Positions 9,454 to 19,202 of a stretch of 64,000 nucleotides of DNA are shown in pieces. How positions within the stretch are numbered: the stretch's first letter is position 1; every line of letters begins with the position of its first letter. The stretch covers positions 1 through 64,000 of the forward strand of contig JAIEOV010000089.1 of assembly GCA_019750135.1 (NCBI GenBank). The letters are read 5' to 3'. The stretch comes from Reyranella sp. GTDB lineage: Bacteria > Pseudomonadota > Alphaproteobacteria > Reyranellales > Reyranellaceae. Under the pieces are notes generated by a model that saw nothing but the letters and a program-made list of their open reading frames with translations, was not told the DNA's origin and did not search any database. The translations under genes and the position numbers were made by a program.

Positions 9454-10533
9454 ATGACCAATCGCACCCCGCTCACCGGCCCCTCGGTCTGGACCGGCGA
9501 TGAGATCAAGAATTCCAAGCGCTGGATCCGTGACTTCCCGGCCTCGGGCACAGCTGCGCTCGATACTGCCCTCGCCGCCGTGAACAAGGCCGGCCTCGAA
9601 TGGTCGCAGATCACGCGCAAGGATTTCCCGCTGAGCGGGCTCGACGGACTGCTGGCCGACATCGCCGACGAGCTGGAAAACGGCGTCGGCATCATGAAGC
9701 TGCGCGGCTTCCCGGTCGATCGCTACGACGAGAACGACCTGCGGAAGATCTACTTCGGGCTGGGCACGCATCTCGGGACGCCGGTGTTCCAGAACCGCAG
9801 CGGCGAGCTGATGCGCGCCATCCGTGATGAAGGTGCACATGTCGGCCGCACGTATGGCCAGACCAAGGACCAGAAGGGCACCACCTTCCTCTCCTCCTAT
9901 GCCCGCACGCTGACCAACGGCGGGCTGCGCTTCCACACCGATCGCACCGACGTGGTCGGGCTGCTGTGCGTGCGCCAGGCGATGAAGGGCGGCGTGAGCA
10001 CGCTCGCCTCCACGCCCGCCATCCACAACGCGATCCTCGCCAAGCGTCCCGACCTGCTCGACGCGCTGTTCACCGACTACTGGCGCAGCCGCTTCGGCGA
10101 GGAAGGCACCGGCAAGGACGGCTCGAGTACGACGAAGGAAACAGCCTATCCGCTGCCGATCTTCGGCGTGCGCGACGGCAAGTTCACTTCGCACTATTCG
10201 CTCACCTTCATCGAGGCGGCCCAACTCGCGCCCGACGTGCCGAAGCTCACCGCGGCGCAGAAGGAAGCGATCGATGTCCTGATGGCGACCGCGCAGGAGC
10301 TCTGCTTCGAGATGACCCTGGAGCCGGGCGACCTGCAGCTGATCAACAGCCACGTCACCTATCACGGCCGCACGCCGTTCGAGGACGAGGCGTCGAGCGG
10401 CCATGACCGCCTGCTGCTGCGGATCTGGCTCACCATGGCCAACAACCGCCCGCTGCCGCAGGGCCATGAGATCCTGTGGCGCAGCATCGAGGCCGGCCAG
10501 CCGCGCGGCGGCATCCAGCAGATCGCGATCTGA
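9454..10533 (+). CDS. TauD/TfdA-type dioxygenase
   Basis: GGLRFHTDRTDVVGLLCVRQA, INSHVTYHGRTPFEDE, LLLRIWLTMANNRPLP. Confidence 0.88.
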   Translation: MTNRTPLTGPSVWTGDEIKNSKRWIRDFPASGTAALDTALAAVNKAGLEWSQITRKDFPLSGLDGLLADIADELENGVGIMKLRGFPVDRYDENDLRKIYFGLGTHLGTPVFQNRSGELMRAIRDEGAHVGRTYGQTKDQKGTTFLSSYARTLTNGGLRFHTDRTDVVGLLCVRQAMKGGVSTLASTPAIHNAILAKRPDLLDALFTDYWRSRFGEEGTGKDGSSTTKETAYPLPIFGVRDGKFTSHYSLTFIEAAQLAPDVPKLTAAQKEAIDVLMATAQELCFEMTLEPGDLQLINSHVTYHGRTPFEDEASSGHDRLLLRIWLTMANNRPLPQGHEILWRSIEAGQPRGGIQQIAI

Positions 10534-10571
10534 GAGGGACGGCTCTCATGAGTGGACACATCGTTTCATGC

Positions 10572-10607
10572 TCCTCTCCCCCGCTAGGACCCTAGCGGGG
10601 GAGAGGA
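10572..10607. terminator. Probable bidirectional terminator hairpin between convergent genes
   Basis: 17-bp perfect inverted repeat TCCTCTCCCCCGCTAGG-ac-CCTAGCGGGGGAGAGGA between stops at 10533 (+) and 10633 (-). Confidence 0.65.
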
Positions 10608-10632
10608 ATGTGAGAGTCCGCTCCTTAGGCCC

Positions 10633-11691
10633 TCAGCGTCTGTTGCGCAGGCTGCCGACGATCCCGGTCGGGAAGAAATAGACGCAGAGGATGAAGGCCA
10701 CCCCGAGCCACAACAGCCAGCGGTCGGGGTGGAACAGGCTGGCGACGAAAGGCAGGCCGGCCAGGGCTTGATTGGCAATGCCCAGCAGGTCCTGAAGGTA
10801 GTTCTGGGCGAACACCAGCAGCACGGCGCCCAGCACCGCGCCGTACATCGTCCCCATGCCGCCGATCACCACCATCAGCAGGATATCGACCATGATGTCG
10901 AAGCTGAGCGTGGTGTCGGGATTGGTCTGGCTCGACCACAGCGCCAGCAGCGCGCCGGCCAGTGCCGCGACGGCCGCGGCGATGCAGCTTGCGATGGTGC
11001 GGTAGACCACGGTGCGGTAGCCGATCGCCTCGGCGCGGAAGGGATTCTCGCGGATCGCCATCAGCACGCTGCCGAACGGCGAGTTGACGACGCGCAGCAG
11101 CACCAGCACCAGGACCAGCGACGCGGCGTAGACGAGGTAGTAGTCGAGCAGGCGGCCGTTCAGGCGCACGCCGAACAGCGTGCCGTCGCTGAGGGAGAAC
11201 GAAGGCCGCAGCACGGCGGGCAGGCGGTAGTTCAGCCCGTCCTCGCCGCCCGTCAGGTCCGGCAGCTGCGAGGCCAGGATGGCGAAGGCGCTGGCCACCG
11301 CGAGCGTGATCATGGCGAAGAAGATCGTGCGCACGCGCAGGCTGAACAGGCCGATCAGGGCGGCGAGCGCGACGGCGACGATCAGGCCGGCGACGATGCC
11401 AACCGCAACAGCCGTCCATTCCGCACCCATGCGTGTCAGCGCGATCGCCACGCCATAGGCGCCGATGCCGAAGAACATGGTGTGGGCAAAGGAAACGATG
11501 CCGGTGTAGCCCAGCAGCAGGTCGAAGCTCGCCGCCAGCACGATGAAGACGCAGATCTTGGCCGCGACGTTCAACGACTTCGCGCCGGGAAACAGGAATG
11601 GCGCCACTGCCAGGCCGACCACGATCAGCACCAGGGCGATGGCGAGCCAGCGGCTGCGCGGCAGGTCGTCGGAAAGGATCGCCCGCAACAT
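10633..11691 (-). CDS. livM: Branched-chain amino acid ABC transporter permease (LivM-like)
   Basis: LLLGYTGIVSFAHTMFFGIGAYGVA; located with LivH/G/F. Confidence 0.92.
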   Translation of the reverse strand: MLRAILSDDLPRSRWLAIALVLIVVGLAVAPFLFPGAKSLNVAAKICVFIVLAASFDLLLGYTGIVSFAHTMFFGIGAYGVAIALTRMGAEWTAVAVGIVAGLIVAVALAALIGLFSLRVRTIFFAMITLAVASAFAILASQLPDLTGGEDGLNYRLPAVLRPSFSLSDGTLFGVRLNGRLLDYYLVYAASLVLVLVLLRVVNSPFGSVLMAIRENPFRAEAIGYRTVVYRTIASCIAAAVAALAGALLALWSSQTNPDTTLSFDIMVDILLMVVIGGMGTMYGAVLGAVLLVFAQNYLQDLLGIANQALAGLPFVASLFHPDRWLLWLGVAFILCVYFFPTGIVGSLRNRR

Positions 11692-11693
11692 GC

Positions 11694-12668
11694 TCACCTC
11701 TTGGCCACGGGGTAGAGGCCTTGCGGGCGCCACAGCAGGACCAGCGCCATCAACAGGATGTTGGAGCCCAGCGCCACCTTGGGCGCGATGAAGCCGATGT
11801 AGTTGGCGCTAAGCCCGACCAGCAGCGCACCGACGAAGCAACCGCCGACCGAGCCCAGACCGCCGATGATGATGACGATGAACACCAGGACGGCGACCTG
11901 CGCGCCGATCGCCGCGGTCACCGTCTCTTGATAGAGGCCCCACATGGCACCGCCCAGGCCGGCCAGCGCCGAGCCGGCGACGAAGACACCGACGAACAGG
12001 CGGCGGATGCGATAGCCCAGCGCCTCGACCATCTCGCCGTTCTCGACGCCGGCGCGGATCAGCAGGCCGATGCGCGTGCGGTTGAGCGTAACGGCGAGCG
12101 CGGCGAAGACGGCCAGCCCGACGATCACGGCCAGCACGCGATACTTCTCGATGGCGACATCGCCCAGGAGGAAGGCGCCGCGCAGCGCCGTCGGCCGCGC
12201 CAGCGTGATCTGGTCGGGGCCCCAGATCACCTTGAGGAGCTGCTCGGCCACGATCAGGCCGCCGGTCGTCACCAGGATCTGGCGCAGGTGCTGGCCGTAG
12301 ACCGGGCGAACGATCACGCGCTCGAAACCCCAGCCCAGCAGGCCGCTGACGGCCATGGCCGCCAGCACCGCGGGACCGACCGCGGCGAGATTGAGCCACA
12401 GCGAATCGACCGCCATCCAGGGCGACAGCGCCAGCATGACGCTGGCGGCCACGAAGGCGCCGACGGCGATGAAAGCGCCGTGCCCGAAATTCAGCACGTC
12501 CATCAGGCCGAAGGTGAGCGTGAGCCCCGACGCCATCACGAAGATCATCAGGCCCATGGCAAGGCCGGCGACGGTGAGCGTCACCCAGCTCGTCGGCGAG
12601 CCCACGAGCGGCAGCGCCACGGCCGCGACGGCCGGGATCAGGAGCAGCGGCAGCCAGTCCTTTTTCAC
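11694..12668 (-). CDS. livH: Branched-chain amino acid ABC transporter permease (LivH-like), GTG start
   Basis: GLTLTFGLMDVLNFGHGAFIAVGAF; VFIVIIIGGLGSVGGCFVGALLVG. Confidence 0.92.
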   Translation of the reverse strand: MKKDWLPLLLIPAVAAVALPLVGSPTSWVTLTVAGLAMGLMIFVMASGLTLTFGLMDVLNFGHGAFIAVGAFVAASVMLALSPWMAVDSLWLNLAAVGPAVLAAMAVSGLLGWGFERVIVRPVYGQHLRQILVTTGGLIVAEQLLKVIWGPDQITLARPTALRGAFLLGDVAIEKYRVLAVIVGLAVFAALAVTLNRTRIGLLIRAGVENGEMVEALGYRIRRLFVGVFVAGSALAGLGGAMWGLYQETVTAAIGAQVAVLVFIVIIIGGLGSVGGCFVGALLVGLSANYIGFIAPKVALGSNILLMALVLLWRPQGLYPVAKR

Positions 12669-13390
12669 TGGTGTTCCCCCATGCCCATTCCCAGCAGGTG
12701 CTGTTGCAGGGCGTCGTCCGCAGCAAAGGCCGCCATCGAGCCGGTGTGCGCAACCTTTCCGTCGTCCATCACCGCCACGGTGTCGCCGAGCTGGCGGGCG
12801 AAGGCGAAGTTCTGCTCGACCACCAGCAGGCTCGCCTCGCCGTCCTTCAGCTCGCGGAAGGCGTCGATCATGTTCGTGATGATGGCGGGCGCCAGGCCCT
12901 TGGTCGGCTCGTCGATCAGCAGCAGCCGGCGCGGCTCGATGATGGCGCGCGCGACGGCCAGCATCTGCTTCTGGCCGCCCGACAGGTTGCCGGCCGGCAA
13001 GGTCCAGAAGCGCTTCAACGCCTCGAAGCGCGAGAAGATCCAGTCGAGCCGCTTCTGGTCGGGTGGCCCCGAGCGCGCTGCCAGGATCAGGTTCTCCTGC
13101 ACGGTGAGGTCGGCGAAGATCGCCATGCTCTCGGGCACGTAGGCGATGCCGAGCCGCGCGATGTCGGGCGTGGCGAGCCCGGCGATGTTGCGGCCGGCGA
13201 AGCGGATCTCGCCTGCCGCAGCACGCCACAGGCCCATGATGGTTCGCAAGGTCGTGGTCTTGCCGGCACCGTTGCGGCCCAGCAGCATGGTCAATCCGCC
13301 CTCGAGCACGTCGAACTCGACGCCATGCAGGATGTGATAGCGTCCGATGTCGGTCTTGACGGCGCGCAGGCTGAGCAGAGGTTCAGCCAT
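12665..13390 (-). CDS. livF: ABC transporter ATP-binding protein (LivF-like)
   Basis: Walker A GRNGAGKTT, signature LSGGQ, Walker B LLLIDEPTKGLAP. Confidence 0.93.
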   Translation of the reverse strand: MAEPLLSLRAVKTDIGRYHILHGVEFDVLEGGLTMLLGRNGAGKTTTLRTIMGLWRAAAGEIRFAGRNIAGLATPDIARLGIAYVPESMAIFADLTVQENLILAARSGPPDQKRLDWIFSRFEALKRFWTLPAGNLSGGQKQMLAVARAIIEPRRLLLIDEPTKGLAPAIITNMIDAFRELKDGEASLLVVEQNFAFARQLGDTVAVMDDGKVAHTGSMAAFAADDALQQHLLGMGMGEHQ

Positions 13391-14144
13391 GCGCGTCTCC
13401 GGGTGCTGCCCCGCCCAAGTACGCCTCGCGCACGATATCGGAGTTGATGACCTCGGCGGGGTTGCCGTCGGCCACCAGCTTGCCCTGGTGCAGCACGACG
13501 ATGCGATCCGACAGCGAACGCACGACGTCCATCTTGTGCTCGACGAGCAGGATGGTCTTGTCACCGCGCGCCTTGATGGCGGCGATGATATCGAGCACCG
13601 TCGGCACCTCGTCGATGCTCATCCCGGCGGTCGGCTCGTCGAACATGAAGATGTCGGGCTCGAGCGCCAGCAGGATCGCGACCTCGAGCTTGCGCTGGTC
13701 GCCGTGCGGCAAGGTCGCGGCGATTGCCTCGGCACGCTCGGCCAGCGACACGGCGGCGAGATGGGTCATGGCGCGGTCGATCAGCTCGCGGTGGCCGAGC
13801 GCGCGCGAGAAGAGGTCCAGCCCTTTGCCGGACTTCACCTGCACCGCCAGGCGCACGTTCTCCAGCGCGCTGAGGTTCGGAAAGAGGTTGGTCAGCTGGA
13901 AGGCGCGGCCCAGGCCCAGCCGGCTGCGGCGTGGCGCGGCATAGCCGGTGATGTCCTCGCCGTTCAGCTTCACCTTGCCCGAGGTAGCGGGAAGCTGGCC
14001 CGAGATCAGGTTGAAGTAAGTCGTCTTGCCGGCGCCGTTGGGCCCGACGATCGACGTCAGCGTGCCGGGCTGAAAGGCGCAGCTCACGCCGTCGACGGCG
14101 GCATGCCCGCCGAAACGGATCGTCAGGTCTTCGGTGGCGAGCAT
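13383..14144 (-). CDS. livG: ABC transporter ATP-binding protein (LivG-like)
   Basis: Walker A GPNGAGKTT, Walker B DIFMFDEPTAGMS. Confidence 0.92.
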   Translation of the reverse strand: MLATEDLTIRFGGHAAVDGVSCAFQPGTLTSIVGPNGAGKTTYFNLISGQLPATSGKVKLNGEDITGYAAPRRSRLGLGRAFQLTNLFPNLSALENVRLAVQVKSGKGLDLFSRALGHRELIDRAMTHLAAVSLAERAEAIAATLPHGDQRKLEVAILLALEPDIFMFDEPTAGMSIDEVPTVLDIIAAIKARGDKTILLVEHKMDVVRSLSDRIVVLHQGKLVADGNPAEVINSDIVREAYLGGAAPGDAHG

Positions 14145-14154
14145 GGCGTCATGC

Positions 14155-14194
14155 TCTTCCGGACCGCACGCGTCCCCGCGCGCGGTCCGGAAGA
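14155..14194. repeat. Palindromic repeat, short form: TCTTCCGGACCGC-acgcgtccccgcgc-GCGGTCCGGAAGA
   Basis: 13-bp perfect stem, then one mismatch and 4 more pairs; ends shared with 50240-50308. Confidence 0.85.
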
Positions 14195-14198
14195 TAAC

Positions 14199-15392
14199 TC
14201 AACGCTTGTTCTTGATCGGCAGCTTCATCTCGTCGGCCGGGATCTCGCGCACCAGCTCGAGCAGATCCACGTTGTCCGGCGGGTCCTTCTTCATGCGCCA
14301 GTGATACATCGCCTGCAGCGCCTGGTGATCCTCCTTGCGGAAGGTCATCTTGCCCTTGGGCGTGTCGAAGGTCATGCCTTCCATGGCGGCGATCAGCTTC
14401 TCGGTGTCGGTGCCGCCCGCCTTCTTGATGCCCTCGACGATCGCCATGGCCGCGGCCATGCCGCCCGCCACGAAGAAGTCCGGCGGCGCCCCATTGTTCT
14501 TCTTCTTGTACTCGGCGACCAGCCAGTCGTTCACCGGGTTCTTGGGAAAGCCCCAGTAGTAGTAGATCGCACCCTCGAGGCCGGGGAACTGCTTCCAGCC
14601 GGCCATCACCGGCAGGATGTTGCCGCCCGGCGCTATCTCGATGCCGTATCGCTCGGGCTTGAGGTCCATCAGCTTCGGCAACGGATGGGCGCCCGCCCAC
14701 ACCACGACGACGATCTTGCGGCCCGGCTTGTCCTTCAGCGCATCGAAGATGCGCTGCGCCGAAGCCGTGAAGTCGGTGGTCTGCTGCGGGGCATACTCCT
14801 CGTGCACGATCTTGGCCTTGGAGCCGACGGCGGCCAGCGCCTGTTTCATCGAGGCGATGCCGTCGCGGCCAAAGGCATAGTCCTGCGCCAGGGTGGCGAT
14901 CGAGATGTTCTCGTCCTTGAGCGTTGCGGCCGCGGCCAGCGCGTCCTGGGTGGAGTTGCGCGCCGTGCGGAAGACATAGCGATTCCACTTGTCGCCGGTG
15001 ATCTGGTCGGCGACGGCCGGCTCGACGATCAGGACCTTCTTGTACTCCTCGGCCACCGGCAGCATGGCGAGCGCGGCAGCCGACGAAGACGTGCCCACGG
15101 CGATGTCGACCTTGTCGTCGCCATAGGCCTGCTCCAGGGCTGCCTTGGCGAGATCGGGCTTCAGCTGATCGTCCTTGAGGATGACCTGGACCTTGCGGCC
15201 ATTGATCTCCATCGTGCCCTTGGTCGCGTACTCCAGGCCGAGCATAAAGCCCGCCTCGGTCTGCCGTGCATAAGCCTCGAGCGGACCGGTCTTGCCGTAG
15301 ATCAGCGCGATCTTGATGGGTGGCTGCTGCTGGGCCGCGGCCGGCAGCGCGAGCGCCGCACCGGCGCCAACTAGAATCGAACGACGAAGCAT
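14199..15392 (-). CDS. ABC transporter substrate-binding protein (LivJ/K type)
   Basis: Signal MLRRSILVGAGAALALPAAAQQQ; KIALIYGKTGPLEAYARQTEAGFMLGLEYA. Confidence 0.92.
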   Translation of the reverse strand: MLRRSILVGAGAALALPAAAQQQPPIKIALIYGKTGPLEAYARQTEAGFMLGLEYATKGTMEINGRKVQVILKDDQLKPDLAKAALEQAYGDDKVDIAVGTSSSAAALAMLPVAEEYKKVLIVEPAVADQITGDKWNRYVFRTARNSTQDALAAAATLKDENISIATLAQDYAFGRDGIASMKQALAAVGSKAKIVHEEYAPQQTTDFTASAQRIFDALKDKPGRKIVVVVWAGAHPLPKLMDLKPERYGIEIAPGGNILPVMAGWKQFPGLEGAIYYYWGFPKNPVNDWLVAEYKKKNNGAPPDFFVAGGMAAAMAIVEGIKKAGGTDTEKLIAAMEGMTFDTPKGKMTFRKEDHQALQAMYHWRMKKDPPDNVDLLELVREIPADEMKLPIKNKR

Positions 15393-15420
15393 GAGGACAC
15401 CTCCCAAAATCGATGTCCTT

Positions 15421-16674
15421 CTAGTCGATGAGCGCCGCTTGCACCATGCCCCTGAATTGATTGCGCAGAAAGCGTGTGTCGCTCTCGTTCGCCTGCACCA
15501 TGTAGATCGCCAGCAGTTGCTCTTTGGGATCGATCCAGAACGTCGTGCCCGCGGCGCCCGACCAGCCATATTCGCCGACCGATCCCATCAATGCGGACTC
15601 GCCAAGCTTGGTGTGGACCTCGAAGCCCAATCCGAAGCCGAAGCCGTCGGGACGGCCCGGCCGGTTGCCGACATGGTCAGCGGTCATGAACTCCAGCGTC
15701 TTGCGGCCGATGATGCGCTTGCCCTGGAAGGTGCCGCCGTTGGCCAGCGCCAGGCTGAAGCGCAGATAGTCCTCCGTCGTTCCCAGCAGACCGCCGCCGC
15801 CCGATTCGTACTTCGCGCCGTCGTCCACCCTGAAGCGCGGCGTCATTGGCGGTCCGTTGGGCTTCTGCCCGGGCTGAGCCGCGCGGGCGAGCTTGCCGGC
15901 CGGCACCTGGAAGGCGGTATCGACCATGCCGAGCGGCTGGAACACGCGTTCGTTGAAGGCCTCCAGCAGCGTCTTGCCGGTGAGCACCTCGATCAGCCGG
16001 CCCTGCACGTCGACCGCCACGCTGTATTCCCAGCGGTCGCCCGGCGAGAACAGCAGCGGCACGCCGGCGAGGCGCTTCACCATCTCTTCGTTGGTCGCCG
16101 TGCGGTCGCCGATCTTGGCGTCGACGTAGGCCTTGTGGACCAGCGACGTTCCGCGCGCGCCGTAGGTCAGGCCTGCGGTGTGGCGCAGCAGGTCCTGCAC
16201 CGTCATCTGCCGCTCGGGGTCGCTCAGCCGCAGCGCCGGCCGGCCATCGACGGTGACCTCGGTGCCGACCTTCATCTTGCCGATCTCGGGCAGGTACTTC
16301 GCGACCGGGTCGCCGACCTGCAGCCGGCCCTCCTCGACCAGCTGCATCAGCACCAGGCTGGTGATCGGCTTGGTCATGGAATAGATGCGGAAGATCGAAT
16401 CGAACTTCATGGGATCGTCGGCGTCGGGCGCCCGCTTGCCCTGCACCGACACCCAGGCAACCTTGCCGCGTCGCGCCACCAGCATGACGGCGCCCGGCAT
16501 CAGCCCGTCGTCGATGTTCTTCCTGGTCGCCGCTTCAAGACGCTTGAGCTGCTCCGAGGACAGGCCGACATCCTCGGGCTTGTTTGCCATCTGCGCCGGC
16601 ATCTCGGCGCGGACCGCCGCTGGAACCAGCGCCAGCGACAACACGAGAACGCTTGCAAGACTGCGCATGCTCAT
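15421..16674 (-). CDS. Class C beta-lactamase-family serine hydrolase
   Basis: Signal peptide; IYSMTKPITSLVLMQLVEEGRL (SxxK); YSVAVDVQGRLIE. Confidence 0.92.
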   Translation of the reverse strand: MSMRSLASVLVLSLALVPAAVRAEMPAQMANKPEDVGLSSEQLKRLEAATRKNIDDGLMPGAVMLVARRGKVAWVSVQGKRAPDADDPMKFDSIFRIYSMTKPITSLVLMQLVEEGRLQVGDPVAKYLPEIGKMKVGTEVTVDGRPALRLSDPERQMTVQDLLRHTAGLTYGARGTSLVHKAYVDAKIGDRTATNEEMVKRLAGVPLLFSPGDRWEYSVAVDVQGRLIEVLTGKTLLEAFNERVFQPLGMVDTAFQVPAGKLARAAQPGQKPNGPPMTPRFRVDDGAKYESGGGGLLGTTEDYLRFSLALANGGTFQGKRIIGRKTLEFMTADHVGNRPGRPDGFGFGLGFEVHTKLGESALMGSVGEYGWSGAAGTTFWIDPKEQLLAIYMVQANESDTRFLRNQFRGMVQAALID

Positions 16675-16687
16675 GGCGTTTCTCCCC

Positions 16688-17932
16688 TCAATCGATGATG
16701 GCCGACTGCACCATCGTCCTGAACTGATTGCGCAAGGCGACGCGGTCGGGGTCGCTCACCTGCACCATGTAGATGGCGAACAGCTGCTCCTTGGGATCGA
16801 TCCAGAACAGCGTACCGGCATTGCCGGCCCAGCCATACTCGCCAACCGAGCCCGGCAAGGCCGCCTCGCCCGTCATGGTGCGCACCTCGAAGCCGAGGCC
16901 GAAGCCCAGTCCCGGTGGCCGGCCGGGACGGTTGCCGGTGTGGTCCGCCGTCATGAAGGCCAGCGTCTGCCTGCCGAGCACACGCTTGTCGGCAAGCGCG
17001 CCGCCATTGGCCAGCATGGTCGCGAAGCGCAGGTAGTCGTCCATCGTCGAGGTGAGCCCGCCGCCGCCGGATTCGTACCTGGCGCCATCGTTCACGGCGA
17101 AGCGCGCCGTCATCGGCTGGTTGTTGGGCCGCGGTCCGGGCTGGGCCGCGCGTAAAAGCTTGTCAGCCGGGACCTGGAAGCCGGTGTCGACCATGCCCAG
17201 CGGCTTGAAGACGCGCGTGCCCAATGCCTCGACGAGCTTCTTGCCGTCGACCACCTCGACCAGCCGGCCGAGCACGTCGGTCGACACGCCGTACTCCCAA
17301 CGCGCGCCCGGCGAGAACTTCAGCGGCAAGGTCGAGAGCTTGGCGACGAACTCCTCGTTGCTCATGCCGCGATCGCCGATCCTGGCATCGATGTAGGACT
17401 GGTTGACCAGGGCCGTGCCACGCGCGCCGTAGGTGAGCCCCGAGGTGTGGCGCAGCAGATCCTGCACCGTCATGGGCCGCTCGGGATCGCTGAGCTGCAG
17501 GACCGTCCGCCCATCGACGACCTTCTCGGTGCCCACCTTCATCTTGCCGATCTCGGGCAGGAACTTCGACACGGGGTCGCTGACCTGCAGCTTGCCCTCT
17601 TCAACCATCTGCATGACCGCGACGCTGACGATCGGCTTGGTCATGGAATAGATGCGAAAGATCGCGTCGGGCTTCATCGCATCGCCCGTCGCCACGTCGC
17701 GTTTGCCGAGCGTCGACACCCAGGCGATCTTGCCGCGCCGCGCCACCAGCATGACGGCGCCCGGCACCAGGCCGGAATCGACGTGCTTCTGCGTGACCTC
17801 TTCGAGGCGCTTCAACTGCGCGGAGGAAAGACCGACATCCTCGGGCTTGCCGGCCATCGGCAGCACGCCGTTCTCGGCGTGCGCCCCCGTCGCCACGAAC
17901 AACAGAGCGGCGGCGATGATGATCTTCTTCAT
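16688..17932 (-). CDS. Class C beta-lactamase-family serine hydrolase (tandem paralogue)
   Basis: IYSMTKPIVSVAVMQMVEEGKLQVSDPVSKFLPEIGKMKVG; nearly colinear with 15421..16674. Confidence 0.92.
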   Translation of the reverse strand: MKKIIIAAALLFVATGAHAENGVLPMAGKPEDVGLSSAQLKRLEEVTQKHVDSGLVPGAVMLVARRGKIAWVSTLGKRDVATGDAMKPDAIFRIYSMTKPIVSVAVMQMVEEGKLQVSDPVSKFLPEIGKMKVGTEKVVDGRTVLQLSDPERPMTVQDLLRHTSGLTYGARGTALVNQSYIDARIGDRGMSNEEFVAKLSTLPLKFSPGARWEYGVSTDVLGRLVEVVDGKKLVEALGTRVFKPLGMVDTGFQVPADKLLRAAQPGPRPNNQPMTARFAVNDGARYESGGGGLTSTMDDYLRFATMLANGGALADKRVLGRQTLAFMTADHTGNRPGRPPGLGFGLGFEVRTMTGEAALPGSVGEYGWAGNAGTLFWIDPKEQLFAIYMVQVSDPDRVALRNQFRTMVQSAIID

Positions 17933-18004
17933 GACGCTTCCTCCCAAGGAAGACGGACGAGCTTAGGGCCTGGCCCGCCCTTCCTCCAGAGGAGTCGCAT
18001 CGTC

Positions 18005-18379
18005 TCAGCCGCCGGCGTTCCCGAGATCGAGATATTCGATCACGCGGCCGTCGCCGTTCGTGTGACGAACGACAAATCGGCCCCCGGTCGGAACGGTTTC
18101 CGGGGCCACCAGGACTTCCGACTCGAGGCGCACCTGTTGCCAGGCGCTCTCGAGATCGTCGACGACGAAGATTGCGTCCACCTGGCGGGCGACGTCGAGC
18201 GCCGCGGGATCTTCGGCGCCGACCACGACCATCGGGCCGAGCCAGGAAACCGTGAACCCGGCGTGCTGGAACTCCGCCTTGAGCGGCAGTCCGAGCGCGC
18301 GCCGGTAGTGGTCGGTCGCAGCCTTCTGGGCAACGAGGTTTTCGACGACGACGGGAAAGATGACGTTGACGATGTTCAT
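18005..18379 (-). CDS. VOC/glyoxalase-fold protein
   Basis: VFPVVVENLVAQKAATDHYRRALGLPL...DGRVIEYLDLG pattern. Confidence 0.75.
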   Translation of the reverse strand: MNIVNVIFPVVVENLVAQKAATDHYRRALGLPLKAEFQHAGFTVSWLGPMVVVGAEDPAALDVARQVDAIFVVDDLESAWQQVRLESEVLVAPETVPTGGRFVVRHTNGDGRVIEYLDLGNAGG

Positions 18380-18430
18380 GAGCGGATGTCTCGTGTTGTC
18401 GATGTTGGATGCAAACCTAGGGTCGGCCTG

Positions 18431-18838
18431 ATGCAAGTCGATACTCATTCGAAAATGAGCGGCACCGCGCGCAAGCTCGGATCGTCGAACTTCCTCAATC
18501 AACAGCAGCTGGCGCAATCGTGTGTGGCCAACGAGGTGATCGGCCGTATCTCGTTGCGCTGGAAGATGTCGGTCCTCTTTGCGATCGACAGCGGCAACCG
18601 GACGTTTGCCGAGCTGAAGCGCACGCATCCGAATTTGTCGGGCCATATCCTCGCAGCCCGATTGCGCGAGCTGCGGCGTGAGGGCCTGATCACCAAGGAT
18701 GACCAGGCGAAGCAACGCCCCGTCTACACGGCAACAGTCCGCGGGTCTTCGCTGCTGAAGATCATCGGTGCCCTGTGCGTCTGGGGCGAACCGGAGCGCG
18801 AGGTTACGGCACGGTCTTCTTCGCCAGGCGTTCGTTGA
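18431..18838 (+). CDS. HxlR family transcriptional regulator
   Basis: VIGRISLRWKMSVLFAIDSGNRTFAELKRTHPNLSGHILAARLRELRREGLI. Confidence 0.85.
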   Translation: MQVDTHSKMSGTARKLGSSNFLNQQQLAQSCVANEVIGRISLRWKMSVLFAIDSGNRTFAELKRTHPNLSGHILAARLRELRREGLITKDDQAKQRPVYTATVRGSSLLKIIGALCVWGEPEREVTARSSSPGVR

Positions 18839-19202
18839 ACGAGCGGAGATCGATCACGATTCGCTGGTGGGTGCCGCTGCCGATCTCCTCCTTGCCGTCG
18901 CTTGCCGACACCTTGAAGGCGATGCGTTTTCCCTCGACACCGACCACCTCGGCCGTCGCGCGCACGTCGAGGCCTGCCGGCGTGGCCGCGAAGTGCTTGA
19001 CGTCGATTGCCGTGCCGACCGCGCTTTCGCCTGCGTCGAGGAACGGCTTGATGGCATTGAGCGCGGCGTTCTCCATCACCAGGATCATCATGGGCGTCGC
19101 GAACACCGGCGGCAGCATGGAGTCCTTGAAGCGATTGGCGAGGTGCTCGGGCTGCACCCGCAACGTCGCCGTTCCTTGGGTGCCCAGTGGAATCTGCCGC
19201 AT
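18804..19202 (-). CDS. Hotdog-fold thioesterase (FlK-like)
   Basis: PPVFATPMMILVMENAALNAIKPFLDAGESAVGTAIDVKHFAATPAG. Confidence 0.83.
   Translation of the reverse strand: MRQIPLGTQGTATLRVQPEHLANRFKDSMLPPVFATPMMILVMENAALNAIKPFLDAGESAVGTAIDVKHFAATPAGLDVRATAEVVGVEGKRIAFKVSASDGKEEIGSGTHQRIVIDLRSFNERLAKKTVP

Noticed and set aside
13347-15374. 675-aa plus-strand ORF
   Set aside because: Antisense to livG and the substrate-binding gene; D/R/H/G-rich composition typical of GC-rich shadow ORFs.
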